Positions 6,907 through 13,892 of a stretch of DNA of 15,178 nt are shown here, in pieces. This DNA comes from JBQTII01 sp052387905 (lineage in GTDB: Bacteria > Actinomycetota > Actinomycetes > Sporichthyales > Sporichthyaceae): contig JBQTIR010000055.1 in assembly GCA_052387905.1 (NCBI GenBank), forward strand, positions 1 to 15,178, given 5' to 3'. The stretch's first letter is position 1, and each line of letters opens with the position of its first letter. A model generated the notes under the pieces. That model saw only the letters and a program-made list of their open reading frames with translations. It made no database searches and was not told the origin of the DNA. The position numbers were made by a program, and so were the translations under genes.

Positions 6907-9315
6907 TTAGGACCGGCCGCCGGCCTGGCCGATGCCGTTGACGCGGACGAGATACTTCGCGGCGGTCTGGCCCGTCTCCTTCGGGTCTAGGTGGCCCACC
7001 ACCGCGACGAGCACCGGGAACCCACTCAGGCGCTTGATCTGAGCCTTCGTCAGCTTCGCGCCGAAGCCGCGGAAGCGCTCGACGTGGACGCGGCCGCGCT
7101 CCTCGTCGAGTCCGACGATCTGCAGCGCCCAGCCCGAGACCGGGACCGGCCGGATCTCGCTGAAGGTCCGGAAGCCCCCGAGCGAGGCCCCGTCGGTGAT
7201 CAGCTTGTCACCGACACGCACATCGTCGACGTACCAACCGCCGCTGTTGATCAACGGGTCGGACTTGAAGCGGAAGCCGAGCAGGACCTTCTTGCCCGCG
7301 TAGGGGGTGAGGTCGAAGCTCGTCGGCACGGGCAGGGGCATCGAACCGGTGAAGGCCTGACCGGGCGGGGTGCCCGGCACTGTTTCCCGGGTCAGGGAGT
7401 TGGCCAACGTCTCGTAGGTCTTGCCGCCGTCGGTGGAGACCACGACGTAGCCGTAGTCGAAGTTCTCCTCCAGGTTGTACGCGGTGGTGAAGCTCAGGGT
7501 CGGGTTCACGGTGGGGACCTCGACGTCGAACACCGCGCTGGCGTCGGTGTCCGGGGTGTTCCCGGAGAACAACGTCGGGTTGTCCAGCGGACCGGGTACC
7601 GAGGGGATCGGCACCGCCGGGATCGGCGGGGCGCCGGGCACCACCGGAACCTCGATGGTCGGCGGTTCCACCCGCGGCGCCACGCTCCACGTCAGGGGAA
7701 GGGCCGGCAGCCCGCGGTCGCCGGCGAAGGTCAGGGACTTCAGCGCGGAGCCGTCCAACCCGGCAGCCCCGACACCGCGCAGCAGGATGTAATCCGCCGC
7801 GTTGGGCATCACCCCGGCCGCGCCGAACGAGGCCGGGTTGACCAGGTTGACGCTCGAGTCCAGCGTCGGCGAGGTCACCTTGTCGCGGGCCGCACCGGTC
7901 AGTTTGCCACCGCGCGAACCGGCGACCTGGTCGATCAGCGTCATCAGCTGGTAGTCGGCGAGGACATCGTTGAGCTTGGGGGAACCCTTCTCCTTGCGCA
8001 GGGCGGCCGCGACGGAATCAATGCTGTGCCGCTTACCGTCGCGGTGCAGGCGCTGCACGATGTCCGCGCCGTAGCGGTCCTCCAGGAACAACAGGAACGA
8101 GTGCGCGGTGCCGTAGTCCGCGAGCAGTTCACGGGCCATGCCCTGATCGCCCCAGATACTCAGGGAGTTCGCCGCGCCGCCGCAGGGCGTGGGCGCGGGA
8201 TTGAACTTCGTCGTCAGGGTCCGGAAGCCCTGGAAGCACGCGATGAACGCGTCGTAGGCGCGCTGGCGCACCGACAGCGCCGGGTTGAGGTAGTTCAGGC
8301 GGTAGGAGATGTACTCCGAGAGTCCCTCGTTGAGGAAGGTCGTCTTGAGCGGGTCGACGTAGGTCTGCAACAGGTGCTGGTACTCGTGGGAGAACGTCGA
8401 CTCGATGCCGAACGGCGACGCGGAGCGGTTCTTGCACGGCTCGGCGCTCGGCTGGTTCAGCGGCTTCGGGCCGAGCCGGCTGGCCCAGTTCTCGCTGTCG
8501 ATCGTCATCACGTTGCGGTCGGTCAGGTCGTTGAAGAACGGGCTGAAGTAGCCGGCCACGCCCGAGCGGTCCCGGGGGAAGCGGTAATAGGAGGCGTCCC
8601 GGATGTTGTTGACCAGCGTGACGACCTTGTTGCCGTCGCCGGAGAAGTCCATCGGCATCAGGGCGGCCAGCGGGTTCTCCCCGGTGAAGGCACCCGGGGG
8701 CGCGGGGACGGGCATCGACCCGTCGCGGTCCGGTGCGACCGAGAGCAGCTTGGATTCCAGCGGAAGGATCTTGGTGTCGTACTCCTTGACCAGGCCGTTC
8801 ACCTGGGCGTCGGTGATCTTGGCGTAGCCGGGCAGCGCCGCGCGGCAGTCGCCGGGGCGCAGGTTGATTCCCTCGACGCCGTCGGGCCCGGGGCCGGAGG
8901 CCACCCACACCTCGATGTTCTTCCCGTCGCCGCGCAGGGTGAATTCCTGGAAGTAGAGCTGGCTGGCGTCGAAGTCCAGCGCGGGCCACATGCGCACCGT
9001 TCCCTTGGGCGGGGTCGTGCCCGCGCCCGGCGCGGTCGCGGAGGACCGGAGCTGGGCCTTTCCGGCGGGGCTGGCCAGCCAGGCGCGCAGCGTCTCGGCG
9101 GCCTTCGGGTGCAGGATCGGGCGCAGGTCCTTGGCCGGCTCGTAGTAGTCCAGGGCCGGCAAGCCCAGCTCCGCGCGCGCCACATCCTCCGGCGCGGCGG
9201 CGCGGGCGGAGCCGGACTCGACCGTGGCCAGCCCCCCGAGGAGCAGAGCGCCAACCGACGCTCCGAGGACAGCGCGCATTGACCTACCGCGCATGAACCC
9301 ACCGCGCATCGACAT
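6907..9315 (-). CDS. Secreted zinc metallopeptidase (HEXXH, M6/M30-like)
   Basis: An 802-residue exported peptidase. I place the start at ATG 9315 because GGAGG (9323-9327) sits seven bases before it; a GTG at 9342 would add nine residues but lies upstream of that site. The N-terminus is a long signal peptide: an Arg-rich start, the core VLGASVGALLLGGLA, then SARAAA around residues 36-41. The zinc-site motif HEYQH is at 310-314 and NEGLSEY, probably supplying the third ligand, at 329-335, which is a gluzincin arrangement like hyicolysin-type M30. Upstream is a DFSGDGN acidic loop that may bind calcium. After a Pro/Val-rich linker (about 551-576), a beta-sandwich-like region contains GGWYVDDVRVGD (692-703), resembling the C-terminal domains of immune inhibitor A (M6). 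No sorting signal is seen. Family assignment between M6 and M30 is uncertain; secretion and catalysis are well supported. Confidence 0.88.
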   Translation of the reverse strand: MSMRGGFMRGRSMRAVLGASVGALLLGGLATVESGSARAAAPEDVARAELGLPALDYYEPAKDLRPILHPKAAETLRAWLASPAGKAQLRSSATAPGAGTTPPKGTVRMWPALDFDASQLYFQEFTLRGDGKNIEVWVASGPGPDGVEGINLRPGDCRAALPGYAKITDAQVNGLVKEYDTKILPLESKLLSVAPDRDGSMPVPAPPGAFTGENPLAALMPMDFSGDGNKVVTLVNNIRDASYYRFPRDRSGVAGYFSPFFNDLTDRNVMTIDSENWASRLGPKPLNQPSAEPCKNRSASPFGIESTFSHEYQHLLQTYVDPLKTTFLNEGLSEYISYRLNYLNPALSVRQRAYDAFIACFQGFRTLTTKFNPAPTPCGGAANSLSIWGDQGMARELLADYGTAHSFLLFLEDRYGADIVQRLHRDGKRHSIDSVAAALRKEKGSPKLNDVLADYQLMTLIDQVAGSRGGKLTGAARDKVTSPTLDSSVNLVNPASFGAAGVMPNAADYILLRGVGAAGLDGSALKSLTFAGDRGLPALPLTWSVAPRVEPPTIEVPVVPGAPPIPAVPIPSVPGPLDNPTLFSGNTPDTDASAVFDVEVPTVNPTLSFTTAYNLEENFDYGYVVVSTDGGKTYETLANSLTRETVPGTPPGQAFTGSMPLPVPTSFDLTPYAGKKVLLGFRFKSDPLINSGGWYVDDVRVGDKLITDGASLGGFRTFSEIRPVPVSGWALQIVGLDEERGRVHVERFRGFGAKLTKAQIKRLSGFPVLVAVVGHLDPKETGQTAAKYLVRVNGIGQAGGRS

Positions 9316-9490
9316 GCCAGGACCTCCGCCTTCTGCGGGCACAGCTCTGCGCCCCTTAATGACGGTACGGCCGGATTCGGGGTCCTGCTACCCGCCGGAT
9401 CGGGTGATTTGCCCCCCACGGGGGATGCACTCGCCCCAGGTCACCCCCAGACGGCAGGATGGGCCACGTCCCCAGCGTCAGGAGCTCACC

Positions 9491-10498
9491 ATGCGTCAGG
9501 TCAAGGTTGCAGTGCTCGGCGCCGGCTCCTGGGGGACGACGGTCGCTGCGCTGGCGGCGCGCAACGTGGACACCGTGTTGTGGGCCCGCGACGCCTCGGT
9601 CGTCGAGGAGATCAACGACAAGCACGCGAACTCCCGCTACCTGGCCGGCTACACCCTGCCCGACCGCCTGGTCGCGACCACCGCGCTGGACGAGGCGGTG
9701 TACTCCGCCGACGTCCTGGTCACCGCGATCCCCTCGCACGGGCTGCGCCAGGTGCTGACCGACGCGGCCTCCTTCGTGCGGCCGTGGATCCCGATCGTCA
9801 GCCTGACCAAGGGCCTGGAGCAGGGGACCCGGATGCGGATGACGGAGGTCATCTCCGAGCTGCTGCCGGGGCACCCGGCGGGCATCCTCGCCGGGCCGAA
9901 CCTGGCCGCGGAGATCATGGCGGGGTACGCCGCCGCGGCGGTGGTGGCGATGCCCGACGAGAGCGTGGCGAGCTCCCTGCAGCGGGTCTTCTCCACGCCC
10001 CGCTTCCGGGTCTACACCAACCCCGACGTGATCGGGTGCGAGCTCGGCGGGGCGCTGAAGAACGTCATCGCGATCGCGGCCGGGATGGGGACCGGGCTCG
10101 GGGTCGGGGACAACACCAAGGCGATGGTGATCACCCGCGGCCTGGCCGAGCTGAGTCGCCTGGGCACCGCGATGGGCGGGGACCCGCGCACCTTCGGCGG
10201 GCTGACCGGGCTCGGTGACCTGATGGCGACCTGCGCCAGCCCCTACAGCCGTAACCGGATGGTGGGGGAGAAGCTCGCGTCGGGGATGACCACCGAGGCG
10301 ATCGTGGCCGAGATGAACATGGTGGCCGAGGGCATCAAAACCTCGGCGGTCGTCGTCGAACTCGCCACCGAACTCGGCGTCGAGGTGCCGATCGCGCGCG
10401 AGGTCTACGGGGTGCTGCACCTGGGCCACAGCCCGATCAAGGCCTACCGCGGACTGCGCCGCACGGCCGCGACCTCGGAGATCGACGGCCTGGCCTGA
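9491..10498 (+). CDS. gpsA: NAD(P)+-dependent glycerol-3-phosphate dehydrogenase
   Basis: A 335-residue cytosolic enzyme that interconverts dihydroxyacetone phosphate and sn-glycerol-3-phosphate with NAD(P)H, supplying the backbone for phospholipids. The Rossmann loop GAGSWG is at 10-15. The conserved SLTKGLE (104-110), GPNLAAEI (135-142) and CELGGALKNVIAIAAG (183-198) follow, with K107 and K190 matching the usual active-site lysines. GLTGLGDLMATC (237-248), SRNR (253-256) and VAEGIKT (278-284) complete the signature. Length is normal for the family. ATG 9491 has AGGAG at 9480-9484, six bases away. An in-frame open stretch extends upstream to 9224 but would overlap the divergent peptidase gene and has no supporting ribosome site. 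The gene is divergent from the peptidase across a 175-bp gap and stands alone, without the ligase or acyltransferase neighbours often found with gpsA. Confidence 0.97.
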   Translation: MRQVKVAVLGAGSWGTTVAALAARNVDTVLWARDASVVEEINDKHANSRYLAGYTLPDRLVATTALDEAVYSADVLVTAIPSHGLRQVLTDAASFVRPWIPIVSLTKGLEQGTRMRMTEVISELLPGHPAGILAGPNLAAEIMAGYAAAAVVAMPDESVASSLQRVFSTPRFRVYTNPDVIGCELGGALKNVIAIAAGMGTGLGVGDNTKAMVITRGLAELSRLGTAMGGDPRTFGGLTGLGDLMATCASPYSRNRMVGEKLASGMTTEAIVAEMNMVAEGIKTSAVVVELATELGVEVPIAREVYGVLHLGHSPIKAYRGLRRTAATSEIDGLA

Positions 10499-10534
10499 GC
10501 GGTGCGGCGAGCGCTCAAACCGGGACGTTTGCGG

Positions 10535-10561
10535 GGCCCCTGGCTGACGTCATCCGGGGCC
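10535..10561 (+). terminator. Candidate hairpin terminator after gpsA
   Basis: GGCCCC (10535-10540) pairs with GGGGCC (10556-10561) around a 15-base loop that contains the palindrome TGACGTCA (10545-10552). It lies 37 bp after the gpsA stop and just before the convergent broken gene. No T tract follows, so termination is only inferred from position and stem strength. Confidence 0.35.
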
Positions 10562-10590
10562 GGCGGCGCTGCGCGACCCTGAATCGGGGA

Positions 10591-11042
10591 CTACGCGGGC
10601 CAGAGCTGGACTACCCAGGTCTCGACGCCGTGGAAGAACTCTTGGTCGTACATGTCCGCGACTTGTTCCCGTCCGCGGCAGGCGGCCCGCAGGTTTAGCC
10701 GGGCGGAGGGAACGCGGAGGTCCGCGTACACCGAGCCGTTGACGCCAGTGAACCTGATCTGCATGCAGGGGGCGCTGAAGGTTGCCGCGTCGACGAGGTC
10801 CCACTCCCCCGCCGGTACGGGGGGCTCGTGGCCCAGACCTCGATGCGGACGTCAGGGTAGAAATCGTTGCCAGCGCTCTGCAGGATCACGGCCTCAGGGC
10901 CGGCCAGGAGCAGGCGTCCTTCATCGGCGACTGCTTCCCCGAGGGGGCTGAGGTTCCGTTTAGCGCTGTCGCAGAGCAGCAGGGTCCGGAACTCCACCGC
11001 TGGTGAGAGGTCAACCGCGGTCAGTGGCGATGGCTTGGCCAT
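10591..11042 (-). pseudogene. Hypothetical protein gene broken by a one-base frameshift
   Basis: From ATG 11042 the reading frame encodes 75 good residues (MAKPSPLTAVDLSP through YPDVRIEVWATSPP) and then turns into Arg/Ser-rich nonsense. One frame over, the sequence resumes as VPAGEWDLVDAATF and runs cleanly to GVETWVVQLWPA and TAG at 10591-10593. The switch falls exactly at a run of six C on the coding strand (10819-10824). Restoring one C joins the halves as SPPVPAGEW, giving a 150-residue protein of balanced composition. I do not recognise the family, though the GVE-W-VQLWP ending reminds me of small uncharacterised actinobacterial proteins. It has no signal peptide or membrane segment. 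The ribosome site is weak (CCAGGG a few bases before ATG). It is convergent with gpsA. The break could be a real mutation, programmed slippage or a sequencing error in the homopolymer. Confidence 0.65.
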
Positions 11043-11345
11043 GACCCTGGTTCTCCGCTTCTCATCGTTGGACGTCGACGTATATCAGCGCTGGGGTCGC
11101 GTACCCCAGTGCTCTTGTTCGTCCGCGGGTGCTGCCACCGGCCGCCTGGGGGTGAATCGGCGGCGCGCACGGTAATCCGCGCGGCTTGCGCGGGCATGCC
11201 CGAAAAGTCATAGGTGCACGCGGCCGAGGGGTCAGGCATACTCACTTTAGTCACATCAGCCTCAACAGTCACAGTAGACTCCCAGCATCGTCGTCCACTG
11301 GGCCCTCCAGGCGGTCGTCGGCCGCGCCGATGAGTCATCGGGGTA
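11043..11345. promoter_or_regulatory. Intergenic region upstream of the SpoIID-like gene
   Basis: About 300 bp between the divergent hypothetical gene and the SpoIID-like gene. It contains a perfect 12-bp palindrome CGGGCATGCCCG (11191-11202) and a locally AT-richer patch around 11205-11280. Two identical AGTCACA heptamers (11249-11255 and 11267-11273) lie 18 bp apart, with a related ACTCACT at 11240-11246. TAGACT (11275-11280) could be a -10 element for the rightward gene, but I see no matching -35. A minus-strand open frame covers this stretch; its sequence is not convincing as a protein. Confidence 0.35.
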
Positions 11346-12986
11346 TTGCCCGGACAGGAGCACGTCATCAACACTCGCCCAGTCGGACGCAGCGTGGCCG
11401 GATCGCGGTCCGCGATCCGCAACGTCGTCATCGCCGTGGTCTCGGTCGCGGTGGTGCTGCCGCCGTTGCTGTCCGGGCCGGCCGGGGCCGCCGAGCCGGT
11501 GATCACCCCGGTCGATGGGACGTTCTCCCTGGAGGGCCGGGGCTTCGGTCACGGCCGAGGGATGTCGCAGTGGGGCGCGCAGGGCGCGGCGCTGTCGGGA
11601 GTGAAATTCCCGCAGATCCTGTCCACCTATTACCCGGGCACGAATCTGGTCGACGGCCCCGTGGACCAGGTGCTGCGCGTGCACATCACCGCCGACACCG
11701 ACCGCATCATGAAGGTCCGCCCCGCGGAGGGACTGCGGGTGCGCAGCGCGGACAACTCACGCATGCTGCCCCGCAAGATCGACGGCGCGACCGTCACCAT
11801 GTGGCGAACCCGCAAGATCGAGACGGGCCTGCGGGTGGCCGGCCGGGTGGACGGCAAGTGGCGCAAGCTCTCCGTCGACGGCCGCCGGACGCTGGCCAGT
11901 CCGGTGGCGTTTCGGACCGAGCCCTCGCGCGGGGTGCGGATCGCGATCAGCCCGGTCGAGGAGCGCGACTACCGGGGCCAGGCGCTCGCGTTCGCCGACT
12001 CCCGGACGGGCGGGGTGCTGCGGGTGGTCAACAAGGTGAAGATGGAGGACTACCTGCGCTCCGTCGTCCCGAGCGAGTCCTTCCCCACCTGGGAGCCCGA
12101 CGCGCTGCGGGCGCAATCGGTCGCCGCGCGCACCTACGCCCTGTGGCGGACCAAGAACGTGCCGCTGGGCTTCGCCGACATCTGCGACACCACCGCGTGC
12201 CAGGTCTACCACGGGATCCGTCGCCTGAGCGGCTCCGGAGCGGTGACCAAGGTCTGGGAGGCGGCCAGCACCGACGCCGCCATCGAGGCCACCGCCGGGC
12301 GCAGCCTGCAGTACCTCGGGGTCCCGGCCCTGACGGAGTTCTCGGCGTCCAACGGCGGCTTCTCCACCGACGGGCTCAAGCCCTATCTGATCGCCCGGCT
12401 CGACCCGTGGGACGGCGTGGTCCGCAACAACGCGAACTCCTGGACCATGGAGCTCAAGGGATCGACGATCGCTGCGCGACTGCGCGCGAACGGCCTCGGC
12501 GACGTGGGCAAGGTGACCGGACTTCGGGTGCTCCAGCGGGACGGCAACGGTCGGTGGGGTGGGCGGGTCCTGCGGGTCCGGGTGATCGGCAAGAAGAACA
12601 CCGTCGACGTCAACGGGTTCCGGTTCGCCTCGATCGTCTCGCTGCGGCACTCGTGGTGGCGTAGCCAGGACGGCCTCAACCTCGACCCGCTGCCCTCGGC
12701 CTCGACCGAGAACTTCAGCGACGACGACCCGTCGGCGCCCGCGCCGATGGTCGAGCAGGTGCCCCCGGTCGGTCCGACGGGATCCGGTGACCCGGTTCCG
12801 GTCGATCCGGCCGCGCCTGCGCCGCCCGCGCAGTCGCAGGGACAGTCGCCGACAGAGCCGCAGCCCGCGCCGACCGCGCCAGCGCCGGCCGAGATTTCAC
12901 CTGCCGAGTCATCGCCCACCCAGCCTCCGGCGGAGTCCTCGGTGGAGCCGCCACCACCGCCGGTCGATCCGTCGCCCGCGCCGTAG
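11346..12986 (+). CDS. SpoIID/LytB domain protein, secreted or membrane-anchored
   Basis: A 546-residue envelope protein if TTG 11346 is used. A hydrophobic segment (about 27-48) ending in GPAGAAE is a signal peptide or anchor. The SpoIID domain follows: FGHGRGMSQWGAQGAA (67-82), KMEDYLRSVVPSESFPTW (232-249), ALRAQSVAARTYAL (253-266), DTTACQVYHG (281-290) and SASNGGFS (333-340). In SpoIID, a lytic transglycosylase acting on peptidoglycan, the Glu of the VVxSE motif is catalytic; here it is E244. The last ~95 residues are a Pro/Ala/Glu-rich tail. Start choice is uncertain. AGGAG at 11356-11360 points at ATC 11367-11369, and the alternatives are TTG 11346 and GTG 11394, the latter still keeping the signal sequence. 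It probably remodels cell wall in a non-endospore former. Its 3' end is duplicated downstream. Confidence 0.92.
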   Translation: MPGQEHVINTRPVGRSVAGSRSAIRNVVIAVVSVAVVLPPLLSGPAGAAEPVITPVDGTFSLEGRGFGHGRGMSQWGAQGAALSGVKFPQILSTYYPGTNLVDGPVDQVLRVHITADTDRIMKVRPAEGLRVRSADNSRMLPRKIDGATVTMWRTRKIETGLRVAGRVDGKWRKLSVDGRRTLASPVAFRTEPSRGVRIAISPVEERDYRGQALAFADSRTGGVLRVVNKVKMEDYLRSVVPSESFPTWEPDALRAQSVAARTYALWRTKNVPLGFADICDTTACQVYHGIRRLSGSGAVTKVWEAASTDAAIEATAGRSLQYLGVPALTEFSASNGGFSTDGLKPYLIARLDPWDGVVRNNANSWTMELKGSTIAARLRANGLGDVGKVTGLRVLQRDGNGRWGGRVLRVRVIGKKNTVDVNGFRFASIVSLRHSWWRSQDGLNLDPLPSASTENFSDDDPSAPAPMVEQVPPVGPTGSGDPVPVDPAAPAPPAQSQGQSPTEPQPAPTAPAPAEISPAESSPTQPPAESSVEPPPPPVDPSPAP

Positions 12987-13018
12987 CACCAGGGGCTGAC
13001 CAGCTGATCAGCGCCACC
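12912..13018. repeat. Direct repeat copy 1 (end of SpoIID-like gene)
   Basis: This 107-bp stretch covers the last ~75 coding bases of the SpoIID-like gene and 32 bases beyond its stop. It aligns with 13552-13662 with about 11 substitutions, a 3-base gap and a 1-base gap, counted by hand. Both copies end with the same palindrome GCTGATCAGC followed by GCCACC, after which they diverge. Confidence 0.85.
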
Positions 13019-13161
13019 GCCTCCCTGTGCCTTTCGACGGCTGAGCTAGGCATCGGCGGCCTGGGCGACCCGGCGGTCCAACGTGGCCAGACGCTCATCC
13101 ATCTCGGGCAGTCCTGGCGACGACGTTCAGCCGAGTCGACCCCTCGGCAGGCCGACCTGAT

Positions 13162-13188
13162 ATTTGTGGTCACGAGGTGACCACAAAT
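13162..13188. promoter_or_regulatory. Perfect 12-bp inverted repeat over antitoxin ribosome site and start
   Basis: ATTTGTGGTCAC (13162-13173) and GTGACCACAAAT (13177-13188) are perfect inverted copies around GAG. The right arm includes the first two bases of the ATG start, and the spacer and right arm contain the likely Shine-Dalgarno GAGGTG (13174-13179). As DNA it fits an autoregulatory operator for a Phd/YefM-type antitoxin. As RNA it would fold into a stem hiding the ribosome site. Function is inferred; the symmetry is directly visible. Confidence 0.7.
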
Positions 13189-13630
13189 GGCTGAGTTGAG
13201 AAGTGTGGGTGTTCGCGAGTTCCGGGACAACGGCACGACGTACCTCTCCGGGTCCGAGCCCATTGCCGTGCGCAAGCACGGGCGGGTCATCGGGTTCTAC
13301 ATCCCGATCGAGCGCGACGACGCCGACGTCGCCCGAGCGCTGGCTCACCTGGCCGACACCGTGGACCGGGTGGTGGCCCAAACCGGTCTCTCCGAGGACG
13401 AGCTTGCCGAACTGCTGGAACCTGCGGCGGCCGCTGCTCAACCTTCCGCCGGGCGAACCGGGTACCTAGCGGCGGACAAAATCGCGAGGTGTCGGTGGAC
13501 CACGGGGCGCCATCCCAATGGGGCGGGCAGCCTCCGCCAGGCCGACCCGCCTCGCCCACCGCACCACCGGCGGAGTCCTCGGTGGTCGAGCCGCCACCAG
13601 CGCCGGTCGAGCCGTCGCCCGCGGCCGTAG
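13187..13630 (+). CDS. Orphan Phd/YefM-type antitoxin with run-on C-terminus
   Basis: The first ~80 residues resemble type II toxin-antitoxin antitoxins of the Phd/YefM type: VGVREFRDNGTTYLSGSEPI (7-26), then AVRKHGRVIGFYIP (27-40), an acidic helix and GLSEDELAELLEP (67-79). In such proteins the N-terminal half binds operator DNA and the C-terminal half neutralises a toxin, often a PIN-domain RNase. Here the frame has no stop at the expected place. It continues through Arg/Pro-rich sequence (about 90-147), entering the duplicated SpoIID-tail DNA at residue ~122 in a different frame, and ends at TAG 13628-13630. The run-on is probably not native. No toxin gene follows. ATG 13187 lies inside a perfect inverted repeat with GAGGTG seven bases upstream. 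An orphan antitoxin may silence a toxin elsewhere or be a remnant. Family call good; integrity doubtful. Confidence 0.72.
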   Translation: MAELRSVGVREFRDNGTTYLSGSEPIAVRKHGRVIGFYIPIERDDADVARALAHLADTVDRVVAQTGLSEDELAELLEPAAAAAQPSAGRTGYLAADKIARCRWTTGRHPNGAGSLRQADPPRPPHHRRSPRWSSRHQRRSSRRPRP

Positions 13631-13662
13631 TGCCGGGGGCTGCTCAGCTGATCAGCGCCACC
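13552..13662. repeat. Direct repeat copy 2 (downstream of antitoxin)
   Basis: This 111-bp copy of the SpoIID-gene 3' end lies 640 bp downstream of copy 1. It carries a 3-base insertion (TCG near 13586) and one extra G in the run before CCGTAG. It supplies the stop codon of the run-on antitoxin frame. Unlike copy 1 it also retains the TGA that ends the minus-strand small ORF at 13644; copy 1 has a changed base there. Confidence 0.85.
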
Positions 13663-13892
13663 AGGTGGACCGAGGTCAGCAGCGACGCGCACGCGGCGAT
13701 CACCAGGACGATCAGGGCGCTGCGTTTCGCGCACGGCCGCGGGGACGGACAGGCAAATTTGTAGGCGGGCCTGGCGTTCGCGCCGCCGCGGTCAACGGCC
13801 GCTGACCGGGGTGTAAAGCTGGCCCCGGCCGGCTCCGTCCCGGCCGGCTCCGTCCCGGCGGACTGCTCGCTGAGGACGGCTTCAGATTGCAT
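13644..13892 (-). CDS. Possible small tail-anchored membrane protein
   Basis: An 82-codon frame from ATG 13892 to TGA 13644-13646. It starts MQSEAVLSEQSAGTEPAG, has a hydrophilic middle with two GTEPA repeats, and ends in a basic segment (CAKR) followed by one hydrophobic helix, SALIVLVIAACASLLTSVHL (58-77). That order, with a cytosolic head, a positive flank and a C-terminal helix, fits a tail-anchored or single-pass small protein. It matches no family I know. It lacks a clear Shine-Dalgarno, and the frame stays open far upstream as antisense of the IS1380 transposase, which weakens the call. Its last codons lie in direct repeat copy 2. It could instead be a chance open frame in high-GC DNA. 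Confidence 0.35.
   Translation of the reverse strand: MQSEAVLSEQSAGTEPAGTEPAGASFTPRSAAVDRGGANARPAYKFACPSPRPCAKRSALIVLVIAACASLLTSVHLVALIS
13824..13859. repeat. 15-bp tandem repeat, 2.4 copies
   Basis: Bases 13824-13859 repeat with an exact 15-bp period (unit CCGGCTCCGTCCCGG read from 13829). The unit is a multiple of three and encodes Gly-Thr-Glu-Pro-Ala twice in the minus-strand small ORF, so the repeat does not disturb that frame. Confidence 0.8.

Noticed and set aside
6991..9282. 763-codon open frame on the plus strand opposite the peptidase
   Set aside because: Composition is Arg/Gly/Asp/Val/His-rich with no motifs, as expected for antisense of a high-GC gene. The minus-strand protein has a signal peptide, HEXXH and a Shine-Dalgarno.
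9412..9424. CCCCC-CAC-GGGGG hairpin upstream of gpsA
   Set aside because: It lies in a divergent promoter region where no transcript needs to end, has no T tract, and such runs are common in high-GC DNA.
9224..9490. N-terminal 89-codon extension of gpsA
   Set aside because: It would overlap the divergent peptidase gene. The normal GpsA N-terminus and a strong AGGAG both mark ATG 9491.
11021..11506. 161-codon minus-strand frame covering the SpoIID promoter region
   Set aside because: It overlaps the SpoIID signal sequence and the start of the hypothetical gene, is low-complexity at both ends and has no recognisable domain. The middle part is slightly protein-like but unsupported.
13438..13764. 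A toxin gene downstream of the antitoxin
   Set aside because: None of the frames shows a PIN, RelE, Doc or similar pattern. Frames here are Pro/Arg-rich readings of the duplicated SpoIID tail.
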